A stretch of 64,000 nucleotides of DNA from NCBI RefSeq assembly GCF_000150955.2, contig NC_011699.1, positions 124,001 to 188,000 on the forward strand, in the 5' to 3' direction. This document shows positions 31,014-40,450 of the stretch, piece by piece. How positions within the stretch are numbered: the first letter of the stretch is position 1; each line of letters starts with the position of its first letter. This DNA comes from Phaeodactylum tricornutum CCAP 1055/1 (taxonomy: Eukaryota; Bacillariophyta; Bacillariophyceae; Surirellales; Neidiaceae). Below the pieces are notes generated by a model. The model made no database searches, was not told the origin of the DNA, and worked only from the letters and a program-made list of their open reading frames with translations. A program made the translations under genes and the position numbers.

Positions 31014-32262
31014 ATGTCTATCGTGCATTCTTCACCTTCGATCCCAACGGGTACATATGACGATCTTCTCAGAGACACAGTACGTCAATGCGAACATTCG
31101 TTCATAAAACTACCAAAATGGACCGCAGAGAGTACGGAGAAGGACGTAGACGCTGCTCACCGACCAACTGGGCGCTGGTCGAGGCGGACAGTATGAACAG
31201 TGTTCTCCAGGATGATAACAAAGACGACGACACATCAGCGAGCGAAAATATTCAAGGATTCAAAAGCGAATGGAGACAATCTTGTGGTGGCGAGCGGTAC
31301 TCTGGTAGCGCTGTAAGCCGTGATGCCTTTAGCATGCCAAGTGTCTTGCTGGGGAGCGATCAAGACCCAACCAGCGCGCTGGCGTTGGATCTGGATCAAC
31401 CCTGGCAGCGATCGCTTTTAAGAGAGCTCGAAAACACTGACACTATTCATAAACGGCCATTTCGATCGGATCGGATGATGCTTGGTCACGCCAACTCTGG
31501 AGACTTCGCTCTGCCGATCGACGATGATTTTTCGGTTGAGACTGACACGAGTTCTACGATTCCTACCCGAGGTCAAGTCATTCACCGTGTGCTGCCGAGT
31601 CATGAAAAAGAATGTTTTGCAGCGAGGAAGACAATCACGTTGAAGGAACTATATGTCATGAAGGGAAGAAGACGCAAACGTTGTGCGGTTCTTCGATCCC
31701 GTCCCCGCGGACTCTTCAGGAGGAGCACGACATGTCCTCGAATCACTGGGCGGACACCCCTATCGACCCGGAAGAATATAGTGGTGAATGGCACTGCACA
31801 CCGATGCATCCACCGTATGCCTTTCAAAACGACAATACTACCGAGGTCAGTCTCCGACCGACTCCTAAGAAAGGTCCTGTCGGACGTAGAGGGTCCACGC
31901 ATGATCTCCACTACCTGCAACGGGTCTCCGCCTTTGGCGACGAGCCGCAGCCGTTCCAACCGCGATGGGTAGGGCTGGAAGATGACGTCCTGACGGTGGA
32001 AACTAGTCAAAACGAAGCAAACTGTATGTGTTGGGGTACAGGAATTCTCGACTTTTTGCTACCGCCACGACAGAACGGCGCACCCTTCCGGGGCCGAAAA
32101 CGTAGGACCTATGTTTCGCCCCGTCCTCAACTTTCGGTGGTAAATGAAGTTGTCGAGGATATCATGGAAACTGCTTCGAAAGCTTCAATAAGCCGCATGC
32201 GCGAAGAGCCGACAGGCACCTATCGAGACGATCAATTCTTTTACGGTGGTATCTGTCGTTAG
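31014..32262 (+). CDS. Hypothetical disordered protein read in three frames
   Basis: Coding character passes through three frames. It starts at the ATG at 31014 (MSIVHSSPSIPTGTYDDLLR). It then moves to a second frame up to about 31600 (PTNWALVEADSMNSVL, ALALDLDQPWQRSLLRELEN) and to a third frame from about 31614 to the stop at 32262 (EEHDMSSNHWADTPIDPEEY, LVWG-free, ending DQFFYGGICR). The first shift fits an intron starting GTACGT at 31080 and ending near 31132 (53 bases). For the second shift I found no good GT-AG pair, so it may be a weak intron, a real frameshift or a sequence error. The product would be about 390 acidic, Ser-rich residues. I do not recognise the family. Confidence 0.5.
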
Positions 32263-32399
32263 AAAAAGTCCTCCTTTCGGAAGCCTGGTCCTTTACACGA
32301 TATTCACGGAGCGTTTATGTCTTGTTATTACATACAGAGATTTCCCCAAGAGGGATAATTAAAAATTGTACACGAGCAAATGTCAACACAAACCCATCT

Positions 32400-33440
32400 T
32401 TAGGAAGATGTGCTCTCGTTTGTTGCCGGTGTACTTGTGACCTGTTTCTCGCTTTGTGCTTGTCCCTGCAAATTCTGAAACGCTCTGAGCTCCTCTTCCT
32501 TCGCCCTGAAAATTGCCTCGTGGATTTTAGCCGTTTCTGGAGGTTCGCCGTTGTTTTCAGCTAGCAACATCTCCCGCTTGGCTTCGCGCATAGCGCGTTT
32601 GGCTTCGATAACGACAGGAGAATCCTTTACCCTCGAGGGTCGACCGGTTCGGATGCTTTCTCTTTGTCTTCGGTGTCCACGAGATCCTTTATTTCGGCGG
32701 TCCTTCATTGCCATGCGCTCGCGACGTACCCATTCCTCTTCGCTTTCCGGCATGTTGGCAAATCGTAGCGGCTGACGATGAACAATTGTTTCGTGCCCCG
32801 CTAGTCCAATAGTTGCCACCCGCTCAAACTGACCGTCGTCGCCTAATCGCTGCATCAAGTAGACTTCCCGCACTTGGAACGATAGGTCGGTCGGCCATTC
32901 AGTTTCAACGAGAGCTTGCGCCTCCCTGGCGCACTTCAAGTCAGCAAAGTGACTGACCGTAATATGAGGACTGAAAGCTCCGGTTTTGCGCTGATCCATA
33001 CACATGGGAAATTGGGCTTCCAAAGAAGCTTGTAAAGCTACCAACGGCTCTGCATCGTGAGCCTCGTCACCTCCATTACCTCTAGGCCTTGAATCAGGGT
33101 ATATCCAAAGGACGCCGCGTTTGGAACCACCAAAGGTACCGAATTTTTCCAGCCGAACAGTGAACGGATCATACAGATGACATACTCTTTTCAACCCGTC
33201 GACTATATCCATATTGATAGCATTTCTAGGTGTGGTGTCACCCGACTCGGGTGTGGGCCTAATGTCCAAGAACGGATACAACAGGTTGGCATGGGGAGGC
33301 CAGCGGTACAGTCCGGGATCCCGTAATTGTGTGCGTACTTTGGTGAGTTGCTCCCAAACTCGCCGATCCTCATCGTGTGGTACCATGCACACCGTCAGAT
33401 GGTGCAACTTTTTGTAATACGGATGCGCTTCGGTAGCCAT
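32400..33440 (-). CDS. 2H phosphoesterase (2'-5' RNA ligase-like)
   Basis: A 346-residue single-exon protein from the ATG at 33440. The two signature motifs of the 2H superfamily are WPPHANLLYPF (His 50) and FSPHITVSHF (His 159), about 110 residues apart. They flank a mixed alpha/beta domain of about 220 residues. Members open or hydrolyse 2',3'-cyclic phosphates or 2'-5' linkages in RNA or nucleotides. The first motif has Asn where Ser or Thr is usual (HAN rather than Hx[ST]), which could lower or shift activity. A highly charged basic coiled tail (KRAMREAKREMLLAEN, EAIFRAKEEELRAFQNL) follows from about residue 230 and may bind RNA; this is inference. Confidence 0.85.
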   Translation of the reverse strand: MATEAHPYYKKLHHLTVCMVPHDEDRRVWEQLTKVRTQLRDPGLYRWPPHANLLYPFLDIRPTPESGDTTPRNAINMDIVDGLKRVCHLYDPFTVRLEKFGTFGGSKRGVLWIYPDSRPRGNGGDEAHDAEPLVALQASLEAQFPMCMDQRKTGAFSPHITVSHFADLKCAREAQALVETEWPTDLSFQVREVYLMQRLGDDGQFERVATIGLAGHETIVHRQPLRFANMPESEEEWVRRERMAMKDRRNKGSRGHRRQRESIRTGRPSRVKDSPVVIEAKRAMREAKREMLLAENNGEPPETAKIHEAIFRAKEEELRAFQNLQGQAQSEKQVTSTPATNESTSS

Positions 33441-34163
33441 GTTTGCTGTATATGCTCTGACGCCATCCCAGCCATGGTTAGAAGAAATGCTCTTCGACTT
33501 TCAACACGTCCGCCGTCGTGCCGTACGAATCTGCATTGACTGTGAGCGGGAGCGGGCCTCACCAAACTGCATCCGCTCTGGATCATGTACAAGACAATTC
33601 CGCATTTTGTCCGAGTACATACCCTCATGGACCGGCAGTAAATGCGTTAACACCGCATATAAGCGCAATTAGCTTGTTTGCAATGAGTTTGAAACCTTGT
33701 TTGCGTCTATTGCGGTAGTACTGACCCTACAGCGAAATACTTAGCAAACGTTACTCATATCTATGATGTCCGGCGACCTCTTTCTTCCAATCAATTCTTC
33801 CTATACCAAGACAATAAGAGGATTGGCAAGCAACTTGATGTCACAACTTTATTGATATCGCGTTGAGTAACCTGTAACCTTCAAGCAACACTATGGCTTG
33901 TCTGTATCGTCATTTTGGCATTGGTGTACAGAATGATGAAGTCCTGATTGTAGTCAATACCCCCCGGCGGAGTTAACTGTTAGCTATTAGGGTCAGGCTA
34001 GACGTCTTCTCACGAAAGGTTCCAATTTTTTGCCTTACATTCAAGCAACCGTTTGTGCTACTGATAGATCTGGTGCTGCGCATGGCCTATACTCCTACTT
34101 TAAAGTTAGGAGATCGTCGGTAGTTTGGGTTGGGTGTAAGGGTCTAGAGAGAGACGATACATC
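33441..34163. other. Intergenic region
   Basis: About 720 bases upstream of the 2H gene and downstream of the SGNH gene, both on the minus strand. No coherent ORF, repeat or RNA gene was seen. Confidence 0.4.
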
Positions 34164-36905
34164 CTATGCCCAGTACACATGGGTTAAGTCATGCGTTGTT
34201 TTTTGGTCGCAACCCATCATTCGAATCGCTAACTCCACATCAACAGAACTACCGTTGGAAAAGCCGGGATCATCCAGTAGAGTCCATACGGCAACAACCC
34301 GGTCAACGTTCATCTTTTTCTCTTCCCATTCGACTCTCGTCCAACTCGTTATTTCACCATCAATGGCGAACTCGAACCGAAAGTCCTCACACAGTGGAGC
34401 ATCGACCAGGCGCCGATCGCTAGGATTGTCCTCTACTCCGCTGTTGACTTCAGTGCCTGTGCACGGTTCTTCATTGTTCACGGAGCACCACCCTTTCGTC
34501 AAGGGGTTGTCAGCGTTTGCAAACACCTTAATGGCAATGATCCCTTCACGGACATTTTCGATGTTCAGAATTAGCCAGCCACTCAAGCTATTGTACGTCA
34601 GCCCTCCGCGGTCGTCGTTATGACCTATCAAAAGGCACCGTTCATCCGCAGAATGCCCGCAAAAGGAATCGTAAGTTCCATCGCAGTTGTCGGGAGCCGA
34701 CTTTGTGTGAGAGTACTGCCGATACAAATGAGAGCAGGTTACCTGTGAGTCGAGATACTTTGATGCAACGAATCGAGTGAGCCTCGTCATCGTTTACTTT
34801 ACGTACCCATCCCTTTCCAGGTACGATTTCAGAATTGTTGTTCAACAAAGCGACCCGATGTTTCGACTTTTGAATATAGTCTAGAGCATGTTTTATGCGC
34901 TGACGATTGGCAGCGAATTCAACCCCATTTTCGACTATTGACAGCACATCGATGTCTCCATCAGGAGGATCCAGCACGGGCATCCAAACATCCGGAGGAT
35001 CGTACAAGTTGCGTTTCACTTCCGGTATTGTCATACTCTCTTTAACCAACGACCGAATGCTAGTTTCGCTTGGATTGGCCCGTGGAAGGTATTCGGATCG
35101 CCCTTGAAAAGCCACTTCGCACCATCGAGGTGGCAGAACGGCATTCGCTTTGCAGGCTGTATTGTTCCACGATTGCAGCTTGGATTTGATGGAGTCGTAA
35201 TGTTCGCCCATGTGCCAAGCCTTGTCAGGCAAGGCAAAGTCGTCTGCATCTCGCCAAATGTGAATAGCCTTTTGCAAAGCCTTCAGCACCTGAAACAACA
35301 TCAGACGGCTTGCGTATTGATGTTCACGGTTGCCCGGATGCCAGCTCGCTCGACCCCCGGGGAAGTCGGCTTGCTTAGTAGGCGGATCGATATCTGGTCG
35401 ATCGATCCAACACGTACCATTGTAACGGTTAGCTCGAGTTTCACCTTGCATTCCAGAAGACGGCTTCAGGTACTGCACTGCGTAAGGAAGCCCTTTGACC
35501 TGGACTGGGTCGTCTGAAAGTGGCAAATATTTATCTCCCACTTTCCAGAACCCCCCAACCTGCATGATATCCACACCTAGTTCATCGTGGTAGGTAAATA
35601 GATTGGCAGTGTTCCACAGCATCGGAACACGCCCCTCGGCTCCCAGTAGACTCTGCTGGACGAACAAGTTCTGGTGCCAATTCGATTTCTCTGTCATACC
35701 AGAATCCCACATTAAAATATCGATCTCATTGCCGTAAAGGTCTCTGGCGGCCATTGCGTTTTGGCTCGTGCCTAGTCCCCCCATACCAAAATTATGTGCT
35801 TGTAGTCGTACACCCAACCGTGCCAAGATGGGTTCTAAAATACGTTGAAACTGCAATGTGTAGGATTGCTGAAAGTTGTTGCCATGCCCTGAAAAAATAT
35901 GAAGAAGTAAGTATCAATCCTTCTATGTGCACACGGGGAAACGAAAAGCTTCTTACCAGCAGCAGCGGAATGGCCTCCCATCACAAAATTAAAATTATCT
36001 TCGGTCATGACGGCGTGTAATATGCGTCTCGCTAGCAAACCTTCACTATCTGGAGAAGTGTAGCCGCATCCATCAAACATGACGTTTTTCAACTTGATAT
36101 CATGATCAGTCTGTTCAAGTTCGAAGAGTTTGGAGCGTTCCTCTATTGTCATACCTGGCTCTTCTATTGGAGAATGGGCCAATTCCGCGAGAATCGCTTC
36201 CATCGACCTCGTCACTAAGGCCTCAGCTTCTGGCAGAAATCGCGATAAATATGCGACGTCCACTTGCCAGGCGTTACTTGGAAAATCATTCCTCGGGACA
36301 TCGCGATAAGGATACCGTGCAAAAAAATCTTCCTCCGGCCGGCTCACTTCGTCGACAAGGGTCCAAGACCCCCACTTCGTTTTGATTTCATTTCGCTTTT
36401 CCTGCGCAAGCGGCTGGCCTCGCGGAATATAAGATGGGGAGAGCACATTGAAACGGGGTTTCAAGCCAGGCTCGATGGAGGCATAAAAATCTTCCACATC
36501 ATTTATGGACACGGAATGTTCAGCGAAATTTGTGCTAGCGCTTTTGTTCGAATCATCGAGCGCGTTGGATTTGCCATGCAAGTCTGCTTTGACGTCCACA
36601 GTCCCGTATCCGCTATCGTTGCCAATATCCGATTCGTTTTCGACCCGAGCATCGTCCACAGCAGATAGATTCTTCTTTTCAACGTCCTCTAGCCGCGAAT
36701 CAAATTTTATTTCAACCTGATCGGTAAAAAACGAAGACGCTGCTAATACCACGAGTCCTGCGCCGACGAGGTACCAAATATTGCGAACAGGGAATCTCTC
36801 GATCACGTCTCCTTCTTTTCCGCTCGACTCTTGTATCAACATAAAGAGCTCTTCGTCTTCCTCGTCGTCGTAAACATGGCTACTACTATGTTCTTCAGTT
36901 TCCAT
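34164..36905 (-). CDS. Membrane-anchored SGNH-hydrolase-like protein
   Basis: Three exons: 36905-35957, 35888-34807 and about 34742-34164. The first intron is 68 bases (GTAAGA to TTTCAG). The second starts GTACGT at 34806 and ends at one of two in-frame AGs (64 or 49 bases). The product has about 869 residues. An acidic cytosolic N-terminus precedes one membrane span at about 43-60, giving a type II topology. The core shows SGNH-like blocks: NFVMGGHSAAAG (Ser near 313), GHGNNFQQSYTLQF, GMGGLGTSQNA and ILMWDSGMTE. Cys-rich sequence in the last exon (SAPDNCDGTYDSFCGHS, GWCSVNNEEPC) suggests a luminal or extracellular domain. I infer an acyl- or glycan-modifying role in the secretory pathway. 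GHS instead of GDS is typical of some outlying subfamilies. Confidence 0.72.
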
Positions 36906-37475
36906 ACCACGTGACTTTGTATCACCAAGAGATCAATCGCAATTGACGGACCAGGAAAGAAGTGACTCTCGCGAACGGAAAGAAGCGAAAACAAACTGTC
37001 TGGTCATCTTGGCTTTCTACTTTCTTCAGTGTCGTCACAATCTTGAACATGTATAATTAGTAATTTTATCTAAGAGTCATATGACTCGCCGCTTTGACCG
37101 TTTTTGGAATGTCGTTTGGGAGCTCATTGTGTACAAAGAAAAGGATGGTACGAGATATCGAGACCGCAAGACTCCTGCTGGCTCCTGTGTTAACACGATA
37201 TACACACAGTTCCAGATTAATTGCAATCCCGAAAGGATTGTCTGCCCGCAGTAGGTTTTACACGAGCGTCTTCCCATTATCCAGCACCAGAGCCAAATAG
37301 CGAAAAAAAATTGACATTGAAAGCGGTTGCCAAAAGTGAGGCCAATGTTGTCCCAATCACGGAGACTCCAGGTCCTGCGGATGGCTGATATGCGATTGGA
37401 CCCTAGCAAACCCAAAGCGATCCTCTACGTCGTCATTGTCACCATGGGACATTTAGCTTAGGTCGTGGGTTGATT
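36906..37475. other. Divergent intergenic region
   Basis: About 570 bases between divergent starts. No gene or repeat was recognised. Confidence 0.4.
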
Positions 37476-38009
37476 ATGAGGACTCTCTCGATCATGTGGC
37501 TCGTGTTCTTGTCGTTCCTGATTAACTTCCGAGGCGACGTTGCGTACAGCTTTATCGCACGTACATCTCAGCGTCATGCTCATGGGGCGCTGGTTGGAAC
37601 TCACCGAATAACAATCTTCCTTTCCCACCGAGAAATCACATTCACCAAAAAATCGAACGGCGGCAGAACCAGCTTGTTCTTGCGCGAAAGTGACAACGAT
37701 AGCTCGTACTCGGACGATTGCTTTGGGCTCATCTTTTTGTCCAGCTTCTTGGCTCTCGGTGACGTTCTTTTTGCCAGCATATTTCTTGGTTGTTCGGCCT
37801 TGGCAGCCGTCTTGACGCAATCTTTTCGTCTGCCGTTCGCAAAGTCCAGAGTACCAGGCGTGGTAGCCGGGGTGACGCTATTGTTGACTCTGCTGGCACG
37901 GCCTATGCTAACGGATCCATCTCCAAGTAATGACAATGCCCCTCTGCTGGAGACGGTAGTCTGCAGCTTTTCCTTTGTCTATGGAGTTTTCTTGAAATCG
38001 CAGAGATGA
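37476..38009 (+). CDS. Small membrane protein, possibly plastid-targeted
   Basis: A 177-residue product from the ATG at 37476 (MRTLSIMWLVFLSF). The signal peptide ends DVAYS-FIARTS, a weak match to the diatom plastid motif. Two or three further hydrophobic segments follow (FGLIFLSSFLALGDVLFASI, GVVAGVTLLLTLLA, ETVVCSFSFVYGVFL). I do not recognise the family. It could equally be a secretory-pathway membrane protein. Confidence 0.55.
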   Translation: MRTLSIMWLVFLSFLINFRGDVAYSFIARTSQRHAHGALVGTHRITIFLSHREITFTKKSNGGRTSLFLRESDNDSSYSDDCFGLIFLSSFLALGDVLFASIFLGCSALAAVLTQSFRLPFAKSRVPGVVAGVTLLLTLLARPMLTDPSPSNDNAPLLETVVCSFSFVYGVFLKSQR

Positions 38010-38083
38010 CAATTTGGATTGTTAACTCAGTTACACAAGAACAAGTTAGGTAGGCTAGTGTTCAAGACGCTTCCTGTTAGATA

Positions 38084-39103
38084 CTATAATGTTATGAACT
38101 CCTCGGGTCGCGAGTATGCTACTTCCAATCTGCCGGTTGGGTTGACGACGTAAATGGCAATAACTGTCCGCCCATACCGCCGGTTGCGGACTCCCACCAT
38201 GGCCCCACCGTCTCGACGGCGGACGACGTGCGGCAGGCATCCCAGTTCTACCGGGTACTCGATTAACACTACCGTATCGTCTGTCACAACGGGACTGTTG
38301 GCGACCGCCTCGATCAAATCCCCGTAGACAATTTCTTCGTACGGTGGACATAGTGTGACTAGCTGATATGTCTGTAATTCTGGAATTCCCGCCGCAAAGG
38401 GCTCGTTCAACACTTGAATCGCTTCTCCGCAAACGATCTGCTCCTTGCCTGCAAAGTCGCACCATTTGACGTTGCGCTCTACAGCCGAGCAGCAGTCTTC
38501 GGAGAGGTCGACAAAGGTGCAGTGCGCTGCGCCTCGACTGAGCGACTCCAGTCCTACACTCCCGGATCCGGCAAAAATATCCAGGTGACGGGTGGTAGTG
38601 GCAGGATCGTACAAGCCAAAAGCTGTAAAGGTCGAATAGACTGCTTCCCGGACCTTTCCCATCATAGGTCGTAGATAGACATTCGGACTGTCCAGTCGTC
38701 GTCCTTTGGCGGTACCGGCGGCAATCCGGAGCATACTCGGATTGTTGAGACCGGCTTCACGCGCCTTGCCCTGGGGCCGGAGTCGCGGATTGGCGGACCC
38801 CCCTCTTGTTTTGACCGACTCGGGTACCACGTGCCCCAGGGTCGGTCGCTTGGCGTTGACTTTGCGCCGCAGATTGGCCGGTATTTCTGCAGCGGAACCG
38901 CTGTCGTCAGTCACAACTGTCGTTTTCGGTTTGGCGAAAACAGCCCAGGGCGATGCGCGATCCTTCCTTTTCTGGGCAGGAAAGGCCGCGGAAATTGTCA
39001 AAAAGGCTCCATGTGACACCGAGAACGAAGAAACAACTGTCGGTGCCAAAACAGAAAGAATCGCGCAACACCGTACCGATCGACGACAACGGCATGTCCT
39101 CAT
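38084..39103 (-). CDS. Plastid RsmD-like rRNA methyltransferase
   Basis: A 339-residue protein. I chose the ATG at 39103 because it opens on a signal peptide (CAILSVLAPTVVSS-FSVSHG), giving a plastid-type address. From about residue 125 the RsmD family pattern is clear: LRIAAGTAKGRRLDSP, LRPMMGKVREAVYSTF (about 144-159), the SAM loop LDIFAGSGSVGLESLSRGA (about 174-192) and LVTLCPPYEE (about 248-257). RsmD methylates the N2 of G966 in bacterial 16S rRNA, so the likely target is plastid 16S rRNA. The catalytic motif reads CPPY; bacterial RsmD has DPPY. Plant and algal relatives also depart from Asp here, as far as I recall, so activity may be retained. Confidence 0.85.
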   Translation of the reverse strand: MRTCRCRRSVRCCAILSVLAPTVVSSFSVSHGAFLTISAAFPAQKRKDRASPWAVFAKPKTTVVTDDSGSAAEIPANLRRKVNAKRPTLGHVVPESVKTRGGSANPRLRPQGKAREAGLNNPSMLRIAAGTAKGRRLDSPNVYLRPMMGKVREAVYSTFTAFGLYDPATTTRHLDIFAGSGSVGLESLSRGAAHCTFVDLSEDCCSAVERNVKWCDFAGKEQIVCGEAIQVLNEPFAAGIPELQTYQLVTLCPPYEEIVYGDLIEAVANSPVVTDDTVVLIEYPVELGCLPHVVRRRDGGAMVGVRNRRYGRTVIAIYVVNPTGRLEVAYSRPEEFITL

Positions 39104-40450
39104 GGTAACGATGGCAATTCCTACGAATGTTTGCTTGCTTCTCTCAGAAATATTCCGTTTCTTGTGAGTAGTGGTTGTCCGAAAGCGATTGCCAAGTGTA
39201 TTTACAGAAGGTTGTTGTGCTGTGCAGTCACCCGTACGCAAAATCGATGGTGTCACCGACTCGCGGCCAGACGTGTCCGGGATGCCTCCGTCGGGCGACT
39301 CCCACAATCCATCACCGACGTGACCTCGCCGAGACACAGTGCGGGCGCCTCCGCAGTACGAACCAAGCGACAGGCATACGGACACTGGCCAAACCATTGC
39401 CTAGCACCCGTTTGAGCTGATTCTTTTTTTCTGACCCCTGGCAAGCTTTAAGAATCCAGAATGATGGAGATGGAGGAGCACGATTTGGCGCAACAAAAAG
39501 ACCGTAAGATGCCAGCCCAACCTCTCCATCCGAACCATGTGCGTATCTACAGGAATTTGGAATTTCATTTAGTTCAACTTGCGTTTGTTCATCCTTCAAG
39601 CGGTATTCGTCTTCTATGTGGAATAGAGAGTCACGAAATTTTGGTTGTATTGAATACCGGGTCTATAAGGAACTGTCTCTGTTTCTCTGTGGAACAGTGA
39701 CGTGGCCTTCGGAGAGACATCCAGTCTACAGCTATCTTTCGTTACTGTGGTCGCGGATTTGGGATCGACTGACCTCACCGAGGTTGTTCCCAGAGATGTT
39801 TCTGATTGGTTGATGTGTGCCAATTTAATTTCGCATGCTCGGCTCTGATTGGTGTTCGTAACCAAACGTTCCTTCCCCAGCGTGCATTGACTTGACGACA
39901 TCGTATACGATAGCCGGTAAAGTCTCGAGCTGTTCTGACAGTAAGGGAGAAGGACACGCGCTCGAAGTGCAACTCGTTTACGTTTCTTCCGCGGTGGGGT
40001 TCCGTGTTTCTTGGCGTAGTGCGTCGTCGTTGTTGTCCTCACGGGGGCGGGGGTATCCAATCTTGTCGGATGGTTGTGGTGCCCGTGTCTCTCACAAACC
40101 CCGTTTTCTACTCGTTGCACCCTTATTATACCCTTATCTGTTGTGTCTATACCCTTTGCTGTGTCTTGGTTGGTCTTCATTACCTGCCATTTGCCACCTG
40201 TAATCTGCTACCTTTGCACTCTAATTCACAGTCGCAGTCCACAAACGAGGCAGTTTCCAGGACTACCGACAGTTCGAACCACACTTTGCTACAGAATTCG
40301 AATCTCTCGCAGCAGCCTCCCCTCCCTCTTCTGCTTCCTGCCACTGATTCTTTGCGGCATCCCGCAAACCCTCTCTACAGCAGGAATCGATCACACGACA
40401 CGAATAGCGCTATAGGCGTTTCCGACCCCGCTACGCATACGAGCCGTGCC
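39104..40450. other. Divergent intergenic region, about 1.3 kb
   Basis: It lies between the RsmD-like gene and the TAZ gene. A 79-codon ORF at 39461-39700 (MMEMEEHDLAQQKDRKMP) has no family signal. From about 40020 the frame of the TAZ gene is already open but reads as low-complexity sequence without a good start. A pyrimidine-rich stretch ending CTAATTCACAG near 40230 could be a 3' splice site of a leader intron. No repeat was seen. Confidence 0.4.

Noticed and set aside
34030-34623. 197-codon plus-strand ORF
   Set aside because: It mirrors the last exon of the SGNH gene and has no motif of its own.
39461-39700. Possible small gene starting MMEMEEHD
   Set aside because: Only 79 codons, no family signal and no recognisable downstream exon.
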